From Pythium myriotylum (Eukaryota; Oomycota; Peronosporomycetes; Pythiales; Pythiaceae), in contig JALJCQ010000025.1 in NCBI GenBank assembly GCA_023091665.1, positions 620,001 through 684,000 of the forward strand: 64,000 bases of DNA, in the 5' to 3' direction. The position numbers and the translations under genes were made by a program. Below the pieces are notes generated by a model. It had not been told where the DNA came from and did no database searches. It was given only the letters and a program-made list of their open reading frames with translations. Positions 44,458-53,900 of this stretch are shown here, piece after piece. Every line of letters starts with the position of its first letter. Position 1 is the stretch's first letter.

Positions 44458-44843
44458 GGGGCGACGACGTTTCAAGCTCGCGCTCGGGCGGCGCCGAGGG
44501 CGGTTGGTGCCACAAGCAGGTGAGACGGAGTTCGTTTCCCACCGTATTTTGGAACTGAATCGACATATGACATCGGGTTGTGGAACTGATACGGGAAATG
44601 ACCGTTGACGAGCTACACCACGCATGGTGTGGACCACACAACTTTAATGCATTCGACTTGGATTTTATAATTTGGAAACTTGAATTATTTGCCAGCGTTC
44701 TTCCCCCCACAATTTTTGCATGGGAGATGGAGGGCTCACATCCGCTGCGAGCCGCTGCGGGAGATGGCTGACCGACCGTCGGTCATAAATAAGGGCGTGC
44801 CGAGCGGAGCTGCTGCGTTTGTTGTCGGGTTTTTTTTCTCTCT
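44458..44843. other. Intergenic between two minus-strand genes
   Basis: 386 bp. Holds the kinase promoter and the 3' end of the zinc-finger gene; no gene seen. Confidence 0.6.
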
Positions 44844-45677
44844 TCATCGGCGCGCGCCGTGGCGGATGCAGAGCCCTTTGCGCACGGCGCCCTTGCTGCA
44901 GCCTTCCTCGCGGCAGCGGCGGCCGCCGCCGTGCGAGACGCAGAGGTGGCCGCCCACGGCGCTCTTGCTGCAGCTCGCGACCTCGCAGCGGCGGCCGCCG
45001 CCGTGCGCGATGCAGCGGCCGCCCTTGAGCGCCGTCTTGTGGCAGTCGTCGACGCTGCAGCGCTTGCCGCCGCCGTGGGCCGAGCAGAGCCCGCCCGAGA
45101 GCGCCGACTTGCAGCAGTTGTCGAGCTTGCAGCGCTTGCCGCCGCCGTGCGCGATGCAGTAGCCGCCTTCCTTGGCCGACTTGATGCAGCCGTCGACGAG
45201 GCAGCGGCGGCCGCCGCCGTGCGCGATGCAGTAGCCGCCGGTCTTGGCGCACTTTTGGCACTCGGGCACTTTGCAGAGGCGGCTGGGCTTGTGGAACTCG
45301 CAGAAGGCGCCGAAGCCCGCGAAGACGGCCTGCGCCGAGCGGTAGCAGTTGCGCTTGGAGCAGAGCGTCGTGCCGGCGACGAACTCGGTCGCCGACGTGT
45401 CGACGACGCGCGGCGAGGACGCGTCCGAGTCGAGGCTCTCGTCGTCGTCGTCGTCGTCGTCCATGGTCACGTCGGTCATGGTGAGGTCGTCGTCGTCGTC
45501 CTCGTCTTCCTCGGGCGGGTTCACGATGAAGCTGAGCTTCATGGCGTCGCGCGGCGGCGAGACCGGCTCGTGGTCGCGCGGCAGGAAGACGAGCAGACTG
45601 CTGGGCGCCGGCGTCGCGCGCATGCTCAGGAGCGAGAGCGACACGGCCACGGACGGCGACGGGAGCTCGAGCGCCAT
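44844..45677 (-). CDS. WRKY19-like zinc-finger protein, seven fingers
   Basis: Predicted 277 aa, intronless. The N-terminal part contains MKLSFIVN followed by a very acidic stretch (EEDEDDDDD, DDDDDDDES), suggestive of a trans-acting domain. Seven C-x4-C ... C-x2-H fingers follow (about 105-275), beginning CSKRNCYRSAQ and ending CIRHGARR; middle units read like CQKCAKTGGYCIAHGGGRR. Finger order and the LSFI motif agree with the gene at 14317-15453, so the two are paralogues that differ mainly in N-terminal length. Nuclear function is inferred from the finger type only. Confidence 0.87.
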   Translation of the reverse strand: MALELPSPSVAVSLSLLSMRATPAPSSLLVFLPRDHEPVSPPRDAMKLSFIVNPPEEDEDDDDDLTMTDVTMDDDDDDDESLDSDASSPRVVDTSATEFVAGTTLCSKRNCYRSAQAVFAGFGAFCEFHKPSRLCKVPECQKCAKTGGYCIAHGGGRRCLVDGCIKSAKEGGYCIAHGGGKRCKLDNCCKSALSGGLCSAHGGGKRCSVDDCHKTALKGGRCIAHGGGRRCEVASCSKSAVGGHLCVSHGGGRRCREEGCSKGAVRKGLCIRHGARR

Positions 45678-47467
45678 GGATGGGGACGGAGGGGAGCGAA
45701 GGGGTCGGAGGCGAATTGGAGAGTGGGCAAGTAGAGAAGGAAGAGAGGAATGGAGCTGCTCACGAGGCGAGGTCCAACGGCCGGTTACTAATCTGCAGAG
45801 ACCTGCGAGGCCTGGGTTTCGATTTCCCTCGCCGTTCGTCGGTGCCTAAGGCCTCGAGCTCCACATATCAGAGGCTTTGCCCTGTGGAAAACGATATCCA
45901 CTCGAAAGCGAGTCGGTGGAGAGTTAGAAGGGGGTTCAAGTATGAAAGGTACGTGGTAGGCAAACTACGAGAGAGTGGGCGAGGGGAATGGAACTGGATC
46001 GGGTTTGAGAGGTCGTGGCGCCTCGTCCTGTCTGCGTCGGGAGCCAATGGTGTGAGATATGCCCCGACTCTTTCCCGGTGCCGGGCATCGAAGGCTGTCG
46101 TGGGCGGAGGGAAACCCGGCGGGTTCTCCGGCAGAAATCCAGTTTACGAAGCAGTCACTTGCTGTGAAGAGCGAGGAGACGGGGAAGAAAGTGCTAAAAA
46201 AACAGCGTGATGAATAACTGCGTACAGTAGGGAAAACTTTGAAACAAAAAACCACGGTGGCGCCTCTCCTAGCGACCCACGCCAAGAGACTGCTGAAATC
46301 AGCCGAGAGGAGGCTCCAAAGACGAGCCCTCGCATGGAGCCAACTTCGAAGGAAAACGACTGACGGCACCTGCGCGAGAAGATCGCTCTCGACATCCTGG
46401 AAGCGCGGCAAGGCAGCTGCCTCGCGGCTCTTTTGTCCCGATCCAGAGAACCGCTGTTAGCTCGCCCTGCGCTGGAAAGGACAGGAATGTGGTTTTTTTT
46501 TTTTTATCTTCTGAGTCGCTTGCCCGGGTTTGTTCCCTCCTTGCGATCCGGTTTGTGATGGGATGTGCCGGAAGGGTCCCACTGCCGGTCACCTTCGCCA
46601 CTCGAAAGAGAGCACGTGGGAATTTTTCGAAACCCGCAAAGAAAGAGAAAACGAAAGGCGGGGATTTGATGTTCTGCCATGTCAGCTGGTCGTCCGGTCG
46701 ACGGGGGAATGTCCACTCTGACGCCCAAGGAGGACCTACCTATCATACCGCTCGCTCCCGGCGGCTCCGGACCACGCGTCCGGAGAAAGAACCCGCGTCC
46801 GGAGAACGCGCGTCCCATCCAGAACGCCGGATGTCCAGCAGTCGCCCTTGTCCAGAGTTTTTCCGGGTGTCCCGGGCCCTCCTGGCTGTGGGGTTGTGAA
46901 CGAGGAGATCTTTCCTGTCGTCGGTGCCACTATGGCATTCTTGGACAGCGAGGTCTCCTCCCACGGGGGCGTCCCGCACGGCCATCGCGTGCTCGCAGTC
47001 GCACGGGTGGGGGGAGGTGATCGGGAAAGGCCGTGGCTTTCTTGGTTGGGCGTGACGCCTAGTCGATCGACATGGGTGGGTCCTCAGGACAGGTACTGTA
47101 CCCCGTCGTGGGAACCGGCCCCAGGCTCCGACGTGGCACGCTGCCACGAGCGACTGGGTAGAGAGTCGGTGGCTCTTGCGTGGCTCGGCGAGGACTCATC
47201 CATGGCGACAAGTCTGCTTGGCCTCGTGACCGACAGACAGACGCGTGTGGGGCCCGTTCGACGGATTTCCCGCGCGAGAAAGTCTCAGTCAACAACTCAC
47301 CGTTGAAATGGACACAAAGAGCGACTTGAGATGGATAAAGGTGTCTACTTGGTCCCCCCGAGAATCTTCAACTAGTCAGACGACAGGCGATCGATCAGCC
47401 TCTTGCTACTCTAATATTGACCCGTTGTGCGACGCCAAGGGGGGAAGTGCACTTCTGATCCTCTTCT
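45678..47467. other. Intergenic, no supported gene
   Basis: 1.8 kb upstream of the seven-finger gene and downstream of the next one. Only shadow-type open frames; T/A runs at 46493-46505. Confidence 0.5.
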
Positions 47468-48676
47468 TCACCGATCAGCCTCGCCAGCGTGGGTCGTACA
47501 CGACCCCGAGACCGTCGCAGCCTTGTCGCAACTCTCGACCTGACACCGCCGCCCGCCGCCGTGGCCGATGCACAGTCCGCCTTCCTTGGCGCTCTTCGTG
47601 CAGCCGGCGCTCTGGCACCGCCGCCCACCACCGTGGGAGATGCAGTAGCCGCCTGTCTTGGCGCACTTGCGGCACTCCGGGACTTTACAGAGCCGACTGG
47701 GCTTGTGGAACTCGCAAAAGTCGCCGTAGAGCGAGCACGCGTGGCGGTAGCAGTTGCGCTTGGCGCAGAGCTGCCCCACGAGCGTGAGGTCGGGCGCGAT
47801 GGCCGAGATCTCGATCGGCGCGCCTCGCTGGCTGGACCGCGGAGACACGGACGGCACGGGGCGCGGCGAGGCCTCGGATCGAGACGACGTCGGGCTCGCG
47901 TGGTGGTCCCATCGAGCTGGTGGGTGCGTCTGCCAATCGCCCACGGGTTCGTCTACTCGAGGGTGGCCTTGAAGTACCTCGGATCGCGATTCGACGCGGC
48001 GATCCGGGTAGAGGTGGGGGAGTCGCGGGGCGTCGTATCGTGAAGGCGGTGTGGTCACGTGACTGAGGGGCTGGCGTTGGGAGGTCATGTGACTGAGAGG
48101 CTGCACGCGACTGAGAGGCTGGCGCGGCGATCGCGAGGCGGATGGCTGGTCGTGGTCGTAAGGCCGAGCGTATCGATCATCTTGGTACGTCGGGAACGGG
48201 TAGTACTCAGTTTGCAGCCGGGGTTCATGTGGACGGGCGTAGGGACTCGAACGCCCGAATGCGCGCCGATCTCGGCGGACAGCCGAGCGATTTGCAAGGT
48301 CACTCGCCGTCAAGATGGTCCGTGTTCCATAGACATCGCCGGGCGCAATCATCGGAGCTCTTGCGTCGATTCGTCGGGGCGGTAGAGCATCGAATGGGGC
48401 CCGAGGCTCGACGTTGTTGCTGTAGCCTGGCCAATTGAAGAGTGGCATATTGCCACGAGCGGTGCTTCTGGCCGTCGTGGCGTCGTACGTAGAAAACGAA
48501 AAATTAGGTGGCGCCGGGGCTTCGCATCCCACCACGCCACGCTGGCTGTAGGCGTCCAGGCGCGCCGCGACGCGCGTAAGGTCTTGGAGCCGTTCTCCAT
48601 GGCGCGGCGACGCGGCGCGAGTGGGCGCCGCGGTCGAAAACAGATCGTCCGAGGGCATTCGCGGCGTGAGGAACAT
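47468..48676 (-). CDS. WRKY19-like zinc-finger protein, four fingers
   Basis: Predicted 402 aa, intronless. The first 290 residues are Arg/Pro/Ser-rich and disordered, with internal repeats such as QPLSRVQPLSHM and RQPLSHV. Four fingers follow at about 304-400: CAKRNCYRHACSLYGDFC, CRKCAKTGGYCISHGGGRR, CTKSAKEGGLCIGHGGGRR and a decayed last one (CDKAATVSGSCTTHAGE). The first two fingers are nearly identical to those of the gene at 44844-45677 (EFHKPSRLCKVPEC in both), pointing to a local duplication with loss of the last three fingers. Confidence 0.8.
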   Translation of the reverse strand: MFLTPRMPSDDLFSTAAPTRAASPRHGERLQDLTRVAARLDAYSQRGVVGCEAPAPPNFSFSTYDATTARSTARGNMPLFNWPGYSNNVEPRAPFDALPPRRIDARAPMIAPGDVYGTRTILTASDLANRSAVRRDRRAFGRSSPYARPHEPRLQTEYYPFPTYQDDRYARPYDHDQPSASRSPRQPLSRVQPLSHMTSQRQPLSHVTTPPSRYDAPRLPHLYPDRRVESRSEVLQGHPRVDEPVGDWQTHPPARWDHHASPTSSRSEASPRPVPSVSPRSSQRGAPIEISAIAPDLTLVGQLCAKRNCYRHACSLYGDFCEFHKPSRLCKVPECRKCAKTGGYCISHGGGRRCQSAGCTKSAKEGGLCIGHGGGRRCQVESCDKAATVSGSCTTHAGEADR

Positions 48677-49665
48677 TGCGCGACGTGGGGGCTTGGAAAG
48701 TGAATCGCTGGCCGCGCGCGCCGGTGCCCGCTCGGTTCAGCTGCGTTCTGGGTGACTTGGACTGTCCACGAGAGGGCCTCGTGGGGGTGTGGGGGGTGGG
48801 GTGGCGGCGCGCGAACTGTGCAATTGAGTCACGCACCACCGTGTACATCCATGCAGAACGTATCAGAGCGAGAGGTCCCCCCTCCGCAGCGACAGTGGGA
48901 ACTCAGAGGGCCAGCCGATGGGGACGTATGTCAAGCGGAAAATCAGGACTGGGCGAGTATGAAAAAAGAGAGGCGAGGCTTCGCTCGGATGGGCAGAGCG
49001 CGTTTCGAACGAAGAGAGAGAGAGAAAACGAACGAGAAATCCACCAAGATTCGGCGACAGCGCCCTCATTCAGAAGACCGAAACGGAAGCATCTCAGCCG
49101 CCCTGTCCACGGGGCCAGCGGCGTCCAATCGCTTCGGCAGCGCCGTCGAGGAGCCCGTTTGGTACTGTACCGGAGACTCGCCTGACCCCCCGGGCGGCGC
49201 GGCACTGGACTTGCCGAGGTCGCGGGCCCGTCGCTGTCCATCTCAGGCCTTTTGCCTGGTGATGAGATGAGCTGGAGCTTCTGCCCTATCCACGTCATCG
49301 TCATCCCCTTAGATGGACCGGCTATGCACCGTTCATTGACGACGCCGAGAGAAACTACCCCCAACCCCCGAAAATACTGTAACTTACGCGAAATTTTCAC
49401 ATCAGCATAGTTTGCCAACTTCAAGGTGAGTGAGCGCCTCATCAGCTCCCACGCAAGAATACCGTATTTCGAGTTCGAATGCCCCTGACGAGACGCGAGG
49501 CGACTTGTCCGACGCCACGCGAGCCGTCCAATGCTCTTCCACGCGACTCTCTAGAGCCAAAGATACCGTCCTGGGGAGCCGACGCGTCGCTTCGAGATCG
49601 TATGGAAGAGGCGATGCCTTTTGCTTGGACGAGCCTCCCACTCTGGAACGAGCTCGACTTGAGAG
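48677..49665. other. Intergenic between divergent genes
   Basis: About 1 kb; no supported gene. Purine-rich stretch at 49010-49040. Confidence 0.5.
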
Positions 49666-50700
49666 ATGAAGGAAGGATACGCGGCCATCAGCGTCGACTC
49701 GGAAGGCTCGCCGCTGGTGGATCGAGCCCCGGTCGCGGCTGCCGGCGAGGGCGTCTCGAGGACCAAGCGCGTGGTCGTAGCGACTCTGGGCGTGCTGCTC
49801 GCGGTCGCCGGGGCTGCTGTCGCGTACTCCACGACGGCGACCGGCGATGACGCCGCCAAGATCGACTCGATGACGCTCCCTGGAAACCAGCCCCCGCCGT
49901 TCGGCAAACCTGGGTCTCCACCAGGCCCTCCACCACCGTTTGGGAACTCGACTGGCCCGCCACCGCCGCCATTTGGAAACTTTGCGGACGGACGGCCACC
50001 ATTGGGGAACTCGACGTTTCCTCCATGGCCATCAGGCGAGAACGACCCGCGACCTCCGTTTCCGAATGCGACTCATCCTGGTGATACGAGGCCTCCGATC
50101 GCGTTTCCAAATTTTACCGCTCCTTCGTTGCCCAACGGAACTCGATCAGGCGATGAGCGCCCGCCTCCTCCTTCAAACGGTCCGTTCCCGGGAAACGAGC
50201 CGCCTCGTTTCCCGAACGTGACATTCCCCGGCGGCCCGCCACTGCCTCTCGGCCCGGACGAGTTCTCCAAGGCTCTTGACTCTCCTCCAATCGTGCTACG
50301 TGCTACGAGCAGTGGTCTCTGTCTCTCTGCTGCTGATACCGGGGTTCTCTCCTTGACCAAGTGTGGGCCAAACAAGAGCCTCGCGTTCAAGTACAACCCC
50401 TCGACCCAGCAGCTCAAGAGCGTCGAGTGCAACTCGTGCCTCACAGACAGCGGTGGTCAGTCGGGACTCCACTTGGAGAGCTGCACCAAGGCCTCTTCTA
50501 CGAGCCAGGCCTTTGTTCCTCGGCCCCAACAGTCCAAGTCGGCTCTCTCCTTGTCGGACTCGACCGGCAAGAAATGTCTGAGCGTCGACACCAAGTCCAG
50601 CCAGGCGACCGAGCTCCGCATGAACGACTGCGACCCGACCAACGCCGCCCAGCAGTTCGAGATCCTGCCGCCGCCTGGAGGTGGGCCTCCAAAGATCTAA
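49666..50700 (+). CDS. Membrane-anchored Pro-rich protein with one ricin-B-type beta-trefoil
   Basis: Predicted 344 aa. A short N-terminal tail is followed by one hydrophobic segment (about 36-54, VVVATLGVLLAVAGAAVAY), consistent with a type II anchor. Residues 65-200 are Pro/Gly/Asn-rich with several N-x-S/T sites (PFGNSTGPPPP, FPNATHPGD, FPNFTAP), suggesting an outside, glycosylated stalk. The C-terminal 125 residues form one diverged trefoil of three subrepeats (GLCLSAADTG, SCLTDSGGQSG, KCLSVDTKSS), ending in NAAQQFEI. It is the first of four same-strand genes of this kind but lacks the Y-G-S tail of the others. Sugar-binding residues cannot be judged. Confidence 0.75.
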   Translation: MKEGYAAISVDSEGSPLVDRAPVAAAGEGVSRTKRVVVATLGVLLAVAGAAVAYSTTATGDDAAKIDSMTLPGNQPPPFGKPGSPPGPPPPFGNSTGPPPPPFGNFADGRPPLGNSTFPPWPSGENDPRPPFPNATHPGDTRPPIAFPNFTAPSLPNGTRSGDERPPPPSNGPFPGNEPPRFPNVTFPGGPPLPLGPDEFSKALDSPPIVLRATSSGLCLSAADTGVLSLTKCGPNKSLAFKYNPSTQQLKSVECNSCLTDSGGQSGLHLESCTKASSTSQAFVPRPQQSKSALSLSDSTGKKCLSVDTKSSQATELRMNDCDPTNAAQQFEILPPPGGGPPKI

Positions 50701-50998
50701 TCCCTAGGACTTCCTTTTTTCCGTTCATGAACAATAACTCACGTTTGGCCCCTCACTCTTGATTTGTGTATGCACCAGTGGTTACACTGGGTTACGTTCC
50801 AACGTTGGCGCGATCTTTTGGCGCGGGATCTTCTGGAGAGCCGTCCATGGGCGTCGCCTCGCGGCTCGCGCCTCTTCCGGTCGGCGCCGCTTCCGCGCGC
50901 GCGCCCGCCGCTCGTTCGTGCCGCCGGCGGCGGACCCGGCGCGAGCACGTCGCGCGGGAGCTCAGTCGCCGACTTTCCGCGAGCTGCGCACTCGTCCG

Positions 50999-53900
50999 AT
51001 GAAGATCGGCTACGGCAGCGAGAACCCCGAGGCGCAGGCCTTCGTGCGCCGCGTGCCGGCCGTGCGTCGCGCCGACAAGCCCGCGACGGCGCGGCGCACG
51101 CTCGCGGTCGTGGGCGTGTCGCTCGTGGCCGGTGGAGCCTTCGTCGCAGTCGACCGCGCGCGCCAGGAGCCGACGCTGACGCTCGAGGCGGCGCTGCTCG
51201 CGCCCCAGGACGCGCTCGCGCAGGGCGCGCCCTTCCAGCTGCGCGTGGCCAGCAAGAACCTCTGCGCCGACGACGGCGGCGGCACGTCCAACGGACAAAC
51301 CAAGTTCACGCTCCAGCCGTGCGACGCCGCGAGCGCCAACCAGGTCTTCACGTACGACCCGGCGACCAAGCAACTCCGGAGCCGCGACAAGCTCGGGCTC
51401 TGTGTCGACGACGGCGGCGGCTGGAACAATGGGCAGACCAAGTTCCACCTCTGGGACTGCGACCCGAACAACGCCAACCAACGCTTTGACTACCTCGCGG
51501 GCTCACGCCAGTTCAAGAGCTCGGTCAAGAACAACAAGTGTCTGGATGATGGTGGCGGCACGGCGGCTGGGCAGACCCAGTTCCATCTATGGGACTGCGA
51601 CGCCAACAATGCCAACCAACGGTTTGACGTCGTGCCCGTGGCGGCCTACAGCTTCCCGGCTCCGTTGCGCGACGGTAGTGAGGTCGTGCTCTTCATTGCT
51701 GACAAGCCCGGGCTCTGTGTCGACGACGGCGGCGGTACGTCGAACGGACAGACCAAGTTCGTGGACGCCGACTGCGACGCCAACAGCGCCAACCAGATCT
51801 TCGTCTACGATCCGGTCAACTACATGTTCCGCAGCGCACGCAAGCCCAACCTCTGCATGGACGACGGCGGTGGCATGCGTGCCGGTGAGACGCGGTTCCA
51901 CCTCTGGCAGTGCGTCAAGGGCCACATGAACCAACGCTTCGTGTACGACGAGGCCACGATGCACCTGCGTAACCCGATCAAGAACCTCTGCGTGGACGAC
52001 GGCGGCGGCTCGCACGCACGCGAGTCACAATTCATGTTCGCGCCGTGTGATGCCGCGAACCCGAACCAGCGGTTTGCGATCAAGCTGCAATCCGAGGCCG
52101 TGAAGATCGCCCAACCCGCACTACCGGTTGTGGACAATCCGCTCCTGCTCAGCGGCTCCGAGTTCGTCATGCGCGTGCCGGGCAAGAACAACCTCTGCGT
52201 GGACGATGGCGGAGGCAAGTCTGCCGGCGAGACGCTCTTCCATCTGTGGACGTGTGACATGGCTAATCTGAACCAGGTCTTCCGGTACGACCCAGCATCG
52301 TACTTGATCCTCAGCTCGACCAAGGCGAACCTCTGTGTCGATGACGGTGGCGGCACGTCCAACGGGCAGACCAAGTTCCGTCTCTGGCCGTGTGATCCGA
52401 GCAGCAAGAACCAACGGTTTGTCTACGACTCGAAGACGCAGCTCTTCCGCAACCCGAACAAGCCCAACATGTGTATGGACGACGGTGGCGGCCTGAGCCC
52501 AGGCCAAACCAAGTTCCACCTCTGGGAGTGCTCGGCGAGCAACGCGAACCAGCACTTTGAGCTTCTTCCGTGGGCTCCGCCGAAGCCACCAGTACCCCCA
52601 GCGCCACAGAGTGCGCCAACGTACCCAGTGCCTGACTACCTCCGCAACAACCAAGAGGTTGTGATTTTTGCGGCGACGAAGCCTGGAGTCTGCGTTGACG
52701 ATGGTGGTGGAAGGACCAACGGCCAAACCAAGTTCCGCGACGCGAAGTGCAACGCCAACAGCGAGAACCAGATTTTCGTCTATGATCCCGCTAACTACAT
52801 GTTCCGCAGCGCTCGCAAGCCCAACATGTGCCTCGATGACGGCGGTGCCGCCGCGGCTGGGCAGACCCAGTTCCACTTGTGGGAGTGCGACCCGCGCAAC
52901 GTCAACCAGCGCTTCGTGTACCAGGAAGCGACGCAGCACATGTTCATGCCGACGAAGAACCTCTGCATGGACCACTCGAAAGGAGTGTACACGGTTCAAC
53001 CTTGCAGTGATGACTCCCCAGACCAGAAGTTTTCGATCTTGTGGCAGTCGGAAGTTGGAGGTGATGCGCTGAACGACGACTCCAACAAACCGCCGGCCGT
53101 GGACCAACCGGTGCTCGCTAGCGGTGACGAGTTTATGATGCGAGTGCCGGGTAAGGATAACTTGTGTGTGGACGATGGAGGAGGCACAACGAACGGACAG
53201 ACCAAGTTCCGTCTGTGGGCGTGCGATCCTTCGAACCTCAACCAGGTCTTCCGCTATGTCGCGAAGACGCTTTCGATCCACAGTTCATCCAAGGCGAACA
53301 TGTGCGTCGATGACGGTGGTGGCCATACCAATGGGGAGACCAAGTTCCACCTGTGGCAGTGTGATGCAAACAACAACAACCAAAAGTTCCCGTACGACTT
53401 GGCCACGCAACGATTCTACAATCCGACCAAGCCGGGCATGTGCATGGACGATGGCGGCGGTGTGAGCGCCGGTCAGACTCAATTCCACCTGTGGGACTGC
53501 GATGCCGCGAACCGCAACCAGCACTTCGAGATCATCCCGCGGACGGCTTTCGGTGGCGCGCAACCACCTGCTGGAGACGTTGTGAATCCTATCTTGATGT
53601 CTGGCGGCAAATTCCTCTTGCGCGAGGCCAACAAGGGTATGTTGTGCGTCGATGACGGCGGTGGTCACCACAACGGAGAGACCAAGTTTGTTCTGCAGCC
53701 GTGTGACAAGACCAGCCCGAACCAGCAGTTCCAGTACGATGCTCGCGGCTCGATCATCCGAAGCGTGAACAAGCAAGGGCTTTGTGTGGACGACGGTGGA
53801 GGCCACAGCAACGGGGAGACGAAGTTCCACTTGTGGGATTGCGATGCCAACAACAACAACCAGAAGTTTGTCTACGACGCCGCGACGATGATGTTCCATA

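Noticed and set aside
44859..45734. 291-codon Ala/Val-rich plus-strand frame
   Set aside because: Antisense shadow of the zinc-finger gene; the repeated finger codons give regular stop-free antisense frames.
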